This document shows positions 1-6,859 of a stretch of DNA of 21,956 nucleotides, in pieces (within the stretch, counting starts at the first letter, position 1; each line of letters starts with the position of its first letter). Origin of the DNA: an uncultured Emergencia sp. GTDB lineage: Bacteria; Bacillota; Clostridia; Peptostreptococcales; Anaerovoracaceae. The translations under genes were made by a program, and so were the position numbers. The notes under the pieces were generated by a model. That model was not told where the DNA came from. It did not search any database and was given only the letters and a program-made list of their open reading frames with translations. Location of the stretch: contig CALLDR010000177.1 of the NCBI GenBank assembly GCA_937997955.1, positions 1 through 21,956 of the forward strand. The letters are read 5' to 3'.

Positions 1-113
1 ACGCCGCAGGAAGTCTTGCAAGCGGACTGGCAGGAAGTCTGGCACTCGCCGCAGCCGCCGTTCTTCATGCTCTGCTCTAAGTTTCTCGTCTCGATCGTCT
101 TGATTCTCTTCAT
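1..113 (-). CDS. scfA: SCIFF ranthipeptide precursor, C-terminal end off the window
   Basis: Reading leftward from an ATG at 113 gives 37 complete residues, beginning MKRIKTIETRNLEQS and continuing through a Cys-rich core with C21, C24, C28, C32 and C36 in a GGCGECQTSCQSACKTSCG context. This matches the SCIFF family (six cysteines in about 45 residues). The sixth Cys and the stop lie beyond base 1. SCIFF peptides are substrates of a partner radical SAM maturase that installs thioether crosslinks from Cys; that gene usually lies just downstream, here off the window. A purine-rich AAAGG lies about 11 nt upstream of the ATG. The family call is confident because leader and core both match; the function of the mature peptide is not established. 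Confidence 0.93.
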   Translation of the reverse strand, partial: MKRIKTIETRNLEQSMKNGGCGECQTSCQSACKTSCG

Positions 114-551
114 TTTTATATCTGCCTTTCTATAAGTAATTTACTTCCTCTATCTTACCGATTTTGGCGGCCGTTGTCAAGAGTACTGCAAAAATCCCGG
201 GTAAATAATCTCAAATATCAGCTCAACTCCCTCGACACGCGCGCCCATTTTTTGAAATTTGGTCAAATGTTGCCCGATCCAATGGCAGAAAGAAGCCTGA
301 CATCACGAACCGGCTGATTTTTGAAAAATAATCCCCATTTGTTGCCGGTTTTTTGGTTATATTTGTACATTAAGTATTTTTATTACATTCTATGCCTTCT
401 TCAGCTGGAAGAAAAGCAAAAAACGCGCAACATTTTCTCTTTTTTTAGCAAAAATCGGCCCGTTGCCTTCCGTCTGGCTGCGTCACCCACAGCCAGCCAG
501 ATCCGGGCTCTATAGACCAGCAAAATCAGTAATGCCATTTCAATGAAGATG
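114..551. other. intergenic region without a convincing gene
   Basis: This AT-rich gap lies between the end of the cas operon and the SCIFF gene. A 64-codon plus-strand frame (321-515) has no ribosome binding site and no recognisable content. A 7-bp inverted repeat, CTGGCTG (474-480) with CAGCCAG (490-496), lies downstream of the cas3-like stop. On the minus strand its first T-run comes only about 20 nt later, so it is at best a weak terminator. No CRISPR repeats were seen. Confidence 0.6.
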
Positions 552-1805
552 TCACTTGAAACAGGCTGAAATCTTTTCAAAATCGCACTTTTCCTCCGCT
601 TTACGCAGCCGCTTTATGGAATCGTCGAAGCTTCTGCGCCTCTCCTCTTCCAGTTTTTGCGCAAGCGGCTCATCGGACACCTCCCTAAACACATCCTCCT
701 TGATCTCTCCTTTATCAAAATACACTACGCCTTTCGCGGTACACAGCCAAAAGCAGCAGCCCCAAGCTTCCGCCAGCTGACAAGTCCAGTGCATCACCAG
801 CAGCCATATATCTAGCCTGGCTCCGATTTCTCCCAGGAGATCCAGAAACAGAACGCAGCTTCCCGGCAGGTACCGCAGATCATACAGTTCTGATCCCTTC
901 CGCGCCGCCAGCCGGTGAAAAAACTGTTTTTCGGACGTTACGACGACGCTCTTCGCCCACTGAGAATCTCCGATTTCACACGCTTTGATCCCCAGGATTT
1001 TCCCGACGCTTTTCCTGACGGCGGCTTTCGGGTCTTTACCCGTTACGACGAACAGCCGGCGCATCCCGTTGACCTCTACCGGCTCCAAGGCCCGGTGTAA
1101 GCCTTCCTTCAGCTGATCAAAAAAATCCCATTCAGCGCGGTCTGCGCAAAGAGCGTCTTCCTCCGCTCTATTCCTCACTCTCTCCTTCCAGACCAGCCAG
1201 TCAGGCGCCGTCTCAGAATCATCTTCTAAGGGAACTCTCCCAGCGTCGTGGCCGTCGGCGGTACAGAGCATGCTCAGCAGCAAACGGTACTCCATGGCGA
1301 AAAGGGGTTTTCCCAGCGGCGCGGGAGGCGGTACCTCGCCCGCCTCCATGGTATGCTGGTTCAAATATTTATCCAGGTTTTTATCTGTATCTTTGATCGT
1401 TTCAGCATCATCCAAATTCCGAAAAGGACGCGCCGCCGCTTTCTGGATCAGGGGACGCTCCAGGCCCTTCCCGTGATGGGCCCGGATCAAAAGGGCCTCC
1501 GGGCAGAAGCGGCGTCCTTCGAGAATCCCCTTGACGCCTGCGTCCCGGTGGTCGAGGGGAAGAGACTCGCGTGGCTCTTCCATCGTTTCCGACAAAATCC
1601 TTTGATTGGCAGAGGACAGTTTCCCAAGATCGTGGAGCAGTCTACTCCGCTCCAGAATATTCCGGTAAATCTCCATTCTTTTTTCGTCGACATACGGCTC
1701 AATCTGCGCCAGATAAAGGGCTAATCTCTCTTTGATTCCAGCCAGATGTTCCCGGTACTCCTGTGCCGGTTGTCCTTTCCCAGCGCTGCGGGCCAGCGGC
1801 CTCAT
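552..1805 (-). CDS. cas3: Cas3-like protein: HD nuclease with a shrunken, degenerate helicase
   Basis: 417 aa, about half the length of an ordinary Cas3. Residues 1-215 form a Cas3'' HD-nuclease domain with all expected metal-ligand positions: H20, H58-D59 in LLHDLGK, H86 in LDHRDAG, H110-H111 in RAHHGKG, and D184/H186/D187 in CTADGHDAG. Residues 250-358 look like a collapsed first RecA domain: RLFVV, then SVVVTSEKQFFHRL (motif Ic area), then RYLPGSCVLF before the motif II position. There is no Walker A GxGKT, motif II reads LDLLGE instead of DExH, and the motif III area reads LCTAKG. The second RecA domain is absent. The frame is uninterrupted and its ATG overlaps the cas7 stop by 4 nt (ATGA), so it is translationally coupled and probably a maintained short form, not fresh decay. 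Expected role: DNA cleavage recruited by Cascade, without ATP-driven unwinding. The HD call is firm; the helicase-remnant alignment is by eye. Confidence 0.85.
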   Translation of the reverse strand: MRPLARSAGKGQPAQEYREHLAGIKERLALYLAQIEPYVDEKRMEIYRNILERSRLLHDLGKLSSANQRILSETMEEPRESLPLDHRDAGVKGILEGRRFCPEALLIRAHHGKGLERPLIQKAAARPFRNLDDAETIKDTDKNLDKYLNQHTMEAGEVPPPAPLGKPLFAMEYRLLLSMLCTADGHDAGRVPLEDDSETAPDWLVWKERVRNRAEEDALCADRAEWDFFDQLKEGLHRALEPVEVNGMRRLFVVTGKDPKAAVRKSVGKILGIKACEIGDSQWAKSVVVTSEKQFFHRLAARKGSELYDLRYLPGSCVLFLDLLGEIGARLDIWLLVMHWTCQLAEAWGCCFWLCTAKGVVYFDKGEIKEDVFREVSDEPLAQKLEEERRRSFDDSIKRLRKAEEKCDFEKISACFK

Positions 1806-2665
1806 ATCTCTTCCATCAGGTCACGGACAGGGTGTGCCTTTCCCTCCATCTGTCGGTTCAGTTCGGATACACGCTCCAACAGTCCTTTTTCGTCGTAATC
1901 CTTCCAGGAAAGGGCCACGCCGGTCTGATCACCGATGCGCGCCGGCGTCAGCGCGTCGATGATCTTGAAGTCATTGAAAGTGCCTCTCGGGCGCAGGTGC
2001 TCTACATAAAAGGCGTGGCGGATATCTACCTGTGGCCGCAGATAGGAAGCGGTTTCTTTGTATATGTAGGGAAGCAGCTCCAACATCAGCTGGATATCCT
2101 GTCTGGTGCATGCGGTTTTGCGGGCCGCCGTAGCGTTGATAAAGAACGGCATCACATAGACGCCATAGGATACAACCCGATACGCCAAAGGCGCCATGCC
2201 TCTGCTTTTATCCTCCTGCACCGGCAGCGCTTTGGTGGTCGTCATTCTCCTGATCTCCACCGGGTCCAGGGAGACGCCCAATCCAAACTGCGCCACTCCG
2301 GTAGCGATAAAGGATTCCGTGTCCTTTTCCAGAAAGGTCGTGCCGAAGACTCTGGCATCCCAGTACTTAGCCAGCAGTTCTTCAGGAGACAGTTTTTTCG
2401 CTTCGGCCCGCCGCGTGTTTCTGCTCTCCAGAATATCAAAGCCTTCCAGCGGTAGTCCCAGCTTTTCCGAAATCTCCCGCCAAATCTCCGAATCCTTATC
2501 CTCCACCAGTTCGCGGATCTTATGCTTTACCGAAACCGGAGAGATTTCGCCTCGGCCGTCACTCCTCATGCGCGGATCATTTTCTCGATCCGGATCTCCG
2601 TTGGGATTAGAATTCATCACGTCGATGATCAGCATGCCGGTTCCTCTGTTCAGTTGTTCACTCAT
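1802..2665 (-). CDS. cas7: type I-C/I-B-like Cas7 (Csd2/Csh2 family) Cascade backbone
   Basis: 287 aa. The N-terminus carries the Csd2/Csh2 signature after the first strand: IIDVMNSNPNGDPDRENDPR (residues 13-32), followed by GEISPVSVKHKIR. Cas7 subunits polymerise along the crRNA spacer to form the Cascade backbone. The length fits the I-C family. The start ATG at 2665 has an ideal AGGAGG six bases upstream. The gene overlaps cas8 by 8 nt and the cas3-like gene by 4 nt. The second half contains RRMTTTKALPVQEDKSRGMAP and a Tyr-rich YGVYVMPFFIN segment, also typical of these subunits. The family call is confident; the subtype rests mainly on gene order and Cas5. Confidence 0.93.
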   Translation of the reverse strand: MSEQLNRGTGMLIIDVMNSNPNGDPDRENDPRMRSDGRGEISPVSVKHKIRELVEDKDSEIWREISEKLGLPLEGFDILESRNTRRAEAKKLSPEELLAKYWDARVFGTTFLEKDTESFIATGVAQFGLGVSLDPVEIRRMTTTKALPVQEDKSRGMAPLAYRVVSYGVYVMPFFINATAARKTACTRQDIQLMLELLPYIYKETASYLRPQVDIRHAFYVEHLRPRGTFNDFKIIDALTPARIGDQTGVALSWKDYDEKGLLERVSELNRQMEGKAHPVRDLMEEI

Positions 2666-4799
2666 GGTTTTCCTCCTTTTTCATTTCGCTTTCATTCGTA
2701 TCGTCTTTGCTCTTTGCCTTTGGTATATTTGCCATATATCCTATAAATAATTCTGCCTTCTCTTCCGTGGAAAACTCCTTTGGTAAAGGCCTCTTAATTT
2801 TTTCAGTGGCATCTCCGATACGGGCCAGAACCCATTTCGCATAACCGCTCTTTGCTGCCCATTCCTTCTTCGCCCACATCATATAGATAGACATTCTTTC
2901 CATCAGACGGCAAATACCCTCAGCCGGATTCTCCGCTGTTATGAAAAGCATTTCGTTGCCAATAAAAGAATTTGGCAGAGACTTGCTTTCATCTCCTCCG
3001 TTTCTCAGTTGAATACAGTACTCTCTGTGCAGGATATCTGCCAATTTCAGCAATTGTCCAATGTTGTATGCAGTATCTTCCATATATATATCCTTTCTGA
3101 TCCCTTTCTGATATAGCAGTATGCCCAAAAGCAGGAGAAACTGGTATGCCCGATATACATCCTCAATGTCGAATTTCGTTTTTTTACCGATTTTCTCCTC
3201 AATGCTGCTGATGATATTGTATCCGCCTATGTCCCCTAACAGGTTTTTGCCCCTTTCCAAGGTATACTCCTGCAGCTTCTCCACAAGCTCTGTCCAGGTA
3301 TGCGATCCCTTGTTTTTAGGAATATAGATACTGTATATCTCCTGCAAGGTAACCGGACAGTGCTGCAGCTTTGGTTTTACTGCAGACTTTCCATAGCAAA
3401 ACTTGAGCAGTTCACAAATCTCATAAGGCCCCAGGCTGCGCGGCCTTCGTACACGCCAATTTTTTCTCTTCGGCGGAAAGATATGGATTTTGATTTCAGG
3501 TAAATTTCTCAGAGCCTCCGACCAGTCCTTCATCGCGTCTACAAGCTGCTGCGCGCTGATCCGGTCTTCATAGGATACCTGCCTCCTGCCGGCATCTAGC
3601 TTTTCAAGGAGGATCAGCTCTACCTTAGAGTCGGGATTTTTATTGATAACCTTCTCTAAGGGCCCCACTACCTGCTCACACAGCGCTTCAAACCCGTCTT
3701 CAATCTCATCTTCCTTCGACTCGGAACCACTGAGGATTTCCGCCAGCAGCATGTCGTTGGCAGGATCATCTTCCAGATACGCAATCAAAAGCTGCGGCTG
3801 GTTTCTGCAGACGCTTCCCATGAGCTTCCACGTCTTCCTTTTTCGCTCCTCCCTCGTCAGGTACTGCAGCGCGCCGCTGATCCTGTCAGCTTCTTCCCTT
3901 CCTGCCGAAAAAGCCATTAATCCTGTCATCCCATACCGCTCCAGACATGGAGTATCGTGCTTCTTGGAATACAGATAGGTAGGGCCGATGACCGGCAGGT
4001 TGGGATCAGGATACTTGCCCTTGATGAACTGGACCCGCTCTCCCGTCAAAGGAGAAATGCCAATCCCGTTCTTCTCCTGCAGCTTTTGTTCCCCCGCCTG
4101 CCGAAGCAGGTAACTCAACGCTTTTCCGGTTTCAGGTGAAAGAACAGAGGGAAAATCGTCTCTGTAGAAAACGTCGAAATAGGTCATGCAGCCGGACACT
4201 CTGCCGCCGGTTTTCCACTCTTTTTTTCCGACCAGCAGCTGCTTCAGAAAATCCAACTGCTCATCGTCCAATGTTTCTTTTTCCATGAAAGACGCTATCT
4301 GTTTCAGGAGTTCCCGGTTGAAGGTCTCCTGATCTTCGTCTTTCGGAAACAATCGGATCAGCTGGCCCAGGTTCATCAGCTCTGGCCGCTCGCACGCCAG
4401 CACAGGCCGCAGCTGTTCCTGGGTCCACGGGGCAATATGAAAATCGCGGCAAGTTGAGTTGGCCGAGGAAAAATCCAATGTAAGCAGCGCTTCTTTCTTT
4501 GCCGCCGCGTCAAGCTTGTCCCAGGAGATTTCCTCCAGCTTTTTGCTCTCTGCCGCAGACAGCAAAGGCTTTTTCACCCTAATGGCCGGAAAACTGTTGT
4601 GATTGCCCTTGGCATGCTTCCACAGCTTTGTTGTCTCCGCTTTTGACAAAAGCTCCAGTTCCTCTGGTATTCCGTCGCTTCCAAGGATCACCAGCAAACA
4701 TTCCGCTTTTCCAACCTGCTTCACATCCGGATGGCCCGGAATGGGCAAAAGACCGAAATGCTTCAGGGCTTTTGCCGCCATCAGTCCTTCATTCAGCAA
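2658..4799 (-). CDS. cas8c: large Cascade subunit, Cas8c-like (Csd1-like), divergent
   Basis: 713 aa from a TTG at 4799. I recognise it from position between cas5 and cas7, size, and a C-terminal segment (about residues 580-650) with AYNIGQLLKLADILHREY, a later NSFIGNEMLF and a helical stretch. This parallels the Csd1 pattern of GRLfAvlE..Q followed by P..vfp.L. Cas8 recognises the PAM, binds the crRNA 5' handle and recruits Cas3. Overall similarity seems low, so this is a divergent member. Start choice: AAAGGAG lies about 9 nt before the TTG, overlapping the cas5 end by 11 nt; an ATG at 4781 is the alternative but has only about 3 nt to its AAGGA. Base composition is more AT-rich than in the flanking housekeeping genes. 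Confidence 0.8.
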   Translation of the reverse strand: MLNEGLMAAKALKHFGLLPIPGHPDVKQVGKAECLLVILGSDGIPEELELLSKAETTKLWKHAKGNHNSFPAIRVKKPLLSAAESKKLEEISWDKLDAAAKKEALLTLDFSSANSTCRDFHIAPWTQEQLRPVLACERPELMNLGQLIRLFPKDEDQETFNRELLKQIASFMEKETLDDEQLDFLKQLLVGKKEWKTGGRVSGCMTYFDVFYRDDFPSVLSPETGKALSYLLRQAGEQKLQEKNGIGISPLTGERVQFIKGKYPDPNLPVIGPTYLYSKKHDTPCLERYGMTGLMAFSAGREEADRISGALQYLTREERKRKTWKLMGSVCRNQPQLLIAYLEDDPANDMLLAEILSGSESKEDEIEDGFEALCEQVVGPLEKVINKNPDSKVELILLEKLDAGRRQVSYEDRISAQQLVDAMKDWSEALRNLPEIKIHIFPPKRKNWRVRRPRSLGPYEICELLKFCYGKSAVKPKLQHCPVTLQEIYSIYIPKNKGSHTWTELVEKLQEYTLERGKNLLGDIGGYNIISSIEEKIGKKTKFDIEDVYRAYQFLLLLGILLYQKGIRKDIYMEDTAYNIGQLLKLADILHREYCIQLRNGGDESKSLPNSFIGNEMLFITAENPAEGICRLMERMSIYMMWAKKEWAAKSGYAKWVLARIGDATEKIKRPLPKEFSTEEKAELFIGYMANIPKAKSKDDTNESEMKKEENHE

Positions 4800-5394
4800 A
4801 TCTCAGCACTCCTTTCTCTATTTTTACGTTATATAGAAAACGCGGACTTACTCTGCCCATGGTAGGGCGATCATACATATCGGCGAGCATGCTCGGAATT
4901 GTCAGGTTGATGCTCTCATCTGCCGAGGTTTCCTCCCGCAGCGGTCCCATGTAGCTGGCAGTAAACTCTTTCCAGCCCAAGAACGGCGTGGTATGGAATT
5001 CCCCTCGTTTCAGTCTTCTCTGAAACACCGCCTGAAAAGCGTGCTGCGGGTTATCCTTGTGACGAGGCGGCCTGTAAGCGAGGACTTCGCCGTATACCTT
5101 GTAGCAGACATCTTCCAGTGTAGTCGCGAACAGCTGATATACGGAAGTGCCGCTCTTCTTCAGAGGGCCGTGATATGTAGTAGCATAGTCGTGATAGCAA
5201 ATCGGCATGCAGATCTCTACGGCCTGCGGCAGAAAATAGGCGTCTTTGGAATATACGACGCATTCCGTCATGCTTTTCAGCGCAGATCTCGTCGGCGCCG
5301 GATACGTGACCGGCACAGAACCGCTGTCAGGTCGGGCAAAGATTGCCGCAGGGCCCGCGATTTCGAAAGAAATCGGATAGTGTTTGGTTATCAT
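4789..5394 (-). CDS. cas5c: Cas5c/Cas5d-like Cascade subunit and likely crRNA-processing nuclease
   Basis: 201 aa. The N-terminus ISFEIAGPAAIFARPD then VTYPAPTRSALKSMTE matches the Cas5d pattern (FEVwG..A.FtRPe...YPv.TpSAar...E). Residues 113-145 match the second signature: DNPQHAFQAVFQRRLKRGEF and then PFLGWKEF. In type I-C systems lacking Cas6, Cas5d cleaves the repeat at the 3' base of its hairpin, leaving an 11-nt handle. The Lys-His pair of well-studied Cas5d enzymes appears here as Gln117-His118 by eye alignment, so activity needs testing. Start: the longer frame opens at a GTG (5403) that lies inside the Shine-Dalgarno GAGGTGAG; the ATG at 5394 sits six bases after GAGGTG and is the real start. 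It is first in the operon, with a promoter just upstream. Confidence 0.88.
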   Translation of the reverse strand: MITKHYPISFEIAGPAAIFARPDSGSVPVTYPAPTRSALKSMTECVVYSKDAYFLPQAVEICMPICYHDYATTYHGPLKKSGTSVYQLFATTLEDVCYKVYGEVLAYRPPRHKDNPQHAFQAVFQRRLKRGEFHTTPFLGWKEFTASYMGPLREETSADESINLTIPSMLADMYDRPTMGRVSPRFLYNVKIEKGVLRFAE

Positions 5395-5425
5395 AGAGCT
5401 CACCTCTCTTTCTGAAATTTATCTT

Positions 5426-5454
5426 ATCATAGCATAGGATGAATGCCAATGCAA
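5426..5454 (-). promoter_or_regulatory. sigma-A-type promoter of the cas operon
   Basis: On the minus strand, -10 TATGAT (5431-5426) is 5/6 to consensus, with a 17-bp spacer to a poor -35 TTGCAT (5454-5449). Predicted start is near 5419, giving a leader of about 25 nt that contains the cas5 ribosome binding site. The upstream DNA (5455-5500) is very AT-rich, as in an UP element, and contains the proposed target of the neighbouring RNA. Confidence 0.6.
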
Positions 5455-5489
5455 GATATTATTAATAAAATTTAATTTAATAATATGAA
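5450..5489 (-). promoter_or_regulatory. putative PAM plus protospacer for the adjacent crRNA-like RNA
   Basis: On the minus strand, TTC (5489-5487), the canonical type I-C PAM, is followed by ATATTATTAAA. The guide proposed for the RNA at 5559-5662 begins ATATTGTTAAA. The only mismatch in the first 11 positions is position 6, which type I Cascades do not read because every sixth base is flipped out; position 12 also differs. Pairing is poor from position 13 on. A 37-nt target runs to 5450 and overlaps the -35 of the cas promoter, so binding would block transcription. The region is AT-rich, so chance similarity is a real alternative. Confidence 0.5.
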
Positions 5490-5523
5490 ATTTTTAAGCA
5501 AAATAAATTTCACTAGAACAGGC

Positions 5524-5552
5524 TTGATTTAACCTCACATGTATGCTAGAAT
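5524..5552 (+). promoter_or_regulatory. extended -10 promoter of the plus-strand small RNA
   Basis: TTGATT (5524-5529, 4/6) is followed by a 17-bp spacer and TAGAAT (5547-5552, 5/6). TGC directly before the -10 supplies the extended -10 TGn motif. Predicted start is near 5559, at or next to the first base of the hairpin in the downstream RNA. It faces away from the cas promoter. Confidence 0.7.
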
Positions 5553-5558
5553 TTTTTT

Positions 5559-5662
5559 GGAATCAGCACTGATTCTAGGATTGAAAAATATTGTTAAAAA
5601 TATTTTCTAGTATGAGAAACTATACCCAACAGGCTGCCTGGTGCAGCCTGTTGGGCTTTTTT
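5559..5662 (+). ncRNA. solo crRNA-like (CreR/CreA-like) small RNA
   Basis: Predicted transcript of about 104 nt bounded by a promoter and a strong intrinsic terminator. Parts in order: a repeat-like hairpin with 7-bp arms GAATCAG (5560-5566) and CTGATTC (5569-5575); a handle-like AGGATTGAAAA (5577-5587), sharing GGATTGAAA and 9 of 11 positions with the classic type I-C handle TGGATTGAAAT; a 37-nt AT-rich guide (5588-5624), in the type I-C spacer range; then the terminator stem instead of a second repeat. No open reading frame of note is present. It lies divergent to the cas operon, where haloarchaeal CreA/CreR RNAs are also found. I infer that it loads the neighbouring Cascade, probably to repress the cas promoter. 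Alternatives: an unrelated small RNA, or the palindrome at the start acting as a DNA operator. Confidence 0.6.
5625..5662 (+). terminator. rho-independent terminator, 13-bp perfect stem
   Basis: CCCAACAGGCTGC (5625-5637), loop CTGGT, then the exact complement (5643-5655), followed by C and six T (5657-5662). The T-run is on the plus-strand side, so it primarily ends a plus-strand transcript, although no plus-strand protein gene is nearby. The same hairpin may also help end the rhodanese operon arriving on the minus strand, where the trailing sequence is TATAGTTTCT. Confidence 0.92.
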
Positions 5663-5701
5663 GGTTTTGAGCCTTTGATGCCTTCATCCATTGGCCCGCA
5701 G

Positions 5702-6016
5702 CTACCCCTTCTCTTCCTCTTTGATCTTCTCTCTCAAATACTCTCTGTAGCCTCCGGACAGATGGTAGGCGTCGTAGCCTCCATCCAGCAGCAGCTCCGT
5801 GATCTCCCTGCTCGCCTCTCCGGCCTGGCAGAAAACACAGATTTTCCTGTCCCGCGGCAGCTGATAAAGCTCACCGATCCTTTCCAACGGAAAGTGGACC
5901 GCGCCGGGAAGGGTTCCGTGAGAGTACATGAAGGCGTCTCGAATGTCCAGCAGAAGCGCGTCGGAAAAAGGATGCTCCATATAGTCACAGATGAATATTT
6001 CTCTTTCGTCTTCCAT
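5702..6016 (-). CDS. single-domain rhodanese-like sulfurtransferase
   Basis: 104 aa, the size of a minimal rhodanese domain. It shows LLLDIRDAFMYSHGTLPGAV (the DVR..eY..GHIpGA motif) and an active-site loop CQAGEASR with the persulfide-carrying Cys at 63, then LLLDGGYDAYHLSGGY near the end. Such proteins move sulfane sulfur as Cys persulfide in the cytoplasm. It follows the MoeB/ThiF gene by 12 nt with GGGGG about seven bases before its ATG, so it is last in the sulfur operon. A rhodanese fused to or beside a MoeB-type enzyme commonly charges sulfur-carrier proteins. The true acceptor is unknown here, since no ThiS/MoaD-like carrier gene is present in the window. Confidence 0.9.
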   Translation of the reverse strand: MEDEREIFICDYMEHPFSDALLLDIRDAFMYSHGTLPGAVHFPLERIGELYQLPRDRKICVFCQAGEASREITELLLDGGYDAYHLSGGYREYLREKIKEEEKG

Positions 6017-6028
6017 CGGTATCCCCCG

Positions 6029-6847
6029 TTATTTCCCGCAGCAGCTGCCGTCCAGATCGTACTCCCAGGCCCGGTCCGCCAGACTGCGAATAGACGGCTG
6101 ACCGCCGCAGACAGGACAGGACGGGTCAGCCGCGGAAAAGCCTGTAGTTGAAAACTTCATGTTCAGAGCGTCAAGCTGAAGCACCCGGCCGCAGAGCAGG
6201 TCTCCGATTCCAAGCAGATATTTAATCGCCTCGCTGGCCTGTATGCATCCGATGATACCGGCTGCCGGTCCCAGCACACCATTCTGCGCGCACGTCAAAG
6301 CAGTCTCTCTCGGCGGCACGCTGCCCAAAAGGCACCGGAGACACGGTCCCCCGCCCGGCACCCAGGTCATGGCCTGGCCGGTAAAGCCCACCGCGCCGCC
6401 GTGGACATAGGGCTTGTCCAGAAGGACGCAGCCGTCGTTGATGAGGAATTTTGACTCAAACCGATCCGTTCCGTCGATGACAAAATCATAGTCTTTGACG
6501 ATTTCACAAAAGTTGTCCGTCGTCACCCTCTGGGGATAGGTCACCGCCTGCACGTCGGGATTGAGGGCGTCGATTGCCGCCCGGGCGGAATCCACTTTGT
6601 TCTTCCCCGCGCTGTCCGTTCGGTGTATGATCTGCCGCTGCAGATTGGACAGCTCTACAGTATCACCGTCTGCAATACCCAGGGTTCCGATCCCCGCCCC
6701 GGCCAAATACAGCAGCGCCGCGGAACCGAGGGCGCCGGCTCCGATGACCAGCACCTTGGAGGCCATCAGCTTTTTCTGACCTTTTACACCGATCTGAGGC
6801 AGAACAAAGTGACGGCTGTAACGTGTCAATTGTGATTCTGTAAACAC
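6029..6847 (-). CDS. moeB: MoeB/ThiF/HesA-family E1-like adenylyltransferase
   Basis: 272 aa, typical of MoeB. It opens with TRYSRHFVLPQIGVKGQKKL, characteristic of the family. Nucleotide binding: GAGALG (36-41), D60, SNLQRQ (67-72), and DGTD (125-128). Zinc site: C169/C172 (CLRC) and C244/C247 (CPVC). C186 lies where many E1-like enzymes carry a reactive Cys. These enzymes adenylate the C-terminal Gly-Gly of MoaD/ThiS-like carriers before sulfur transfer. The protein ends in SCCGK, an unusual Cys-Cys tail. The start is GTG with GGAGG eight bases upstream, that site overlapping the end of the preceding PLP-enzyme gene. MoeB versus ThiF cannot be decided from sequence alone; the neighbourhood suggests amino acid sulfur metabolism. 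Confidence 0.88.
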   Translation of the reverse strand: MFTESQLTRYSRHFVLPQIGVKGQKKLMASKVLVIGAGALGSAALLYLAGAGIGTLGIADGDTVELSNLQRQIIHRTDSAGKNKVDSARAAIDALNPDVQAVTYPQRVTTDNFCEIVKDYDFVIDGTDRFESKFLINDGCVLLDKPYVHGGAVGFTGQAMTWVPGGGPCLRCLLGSVPPRETALTCAQNGVLGPAAGIIGCIQASEAIKYLLGIGDLLCGRVLQLDALNMKFSTTGFSAADPSCPVCGGQPSIRSLADRAWEYDLDGSCCGK

Positions 6848-6859
6848 CTGCGGCCTCCT

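Noticed and set aside
321..515. 64-codon plus-strand gene left of the cas operon
   Set aside because: No Shine-Dalgarno sequence, AT-driven hydrophobic start, and no recognisable domain.
5560..5575. Simple DNA operator at the small RNA start
   Set aside because: The palindrome could bind a repressor, but the handle-like GGATTGAAA right after it and the terminator fit a structured RNA better. Kept as an alternative, not as the main call.
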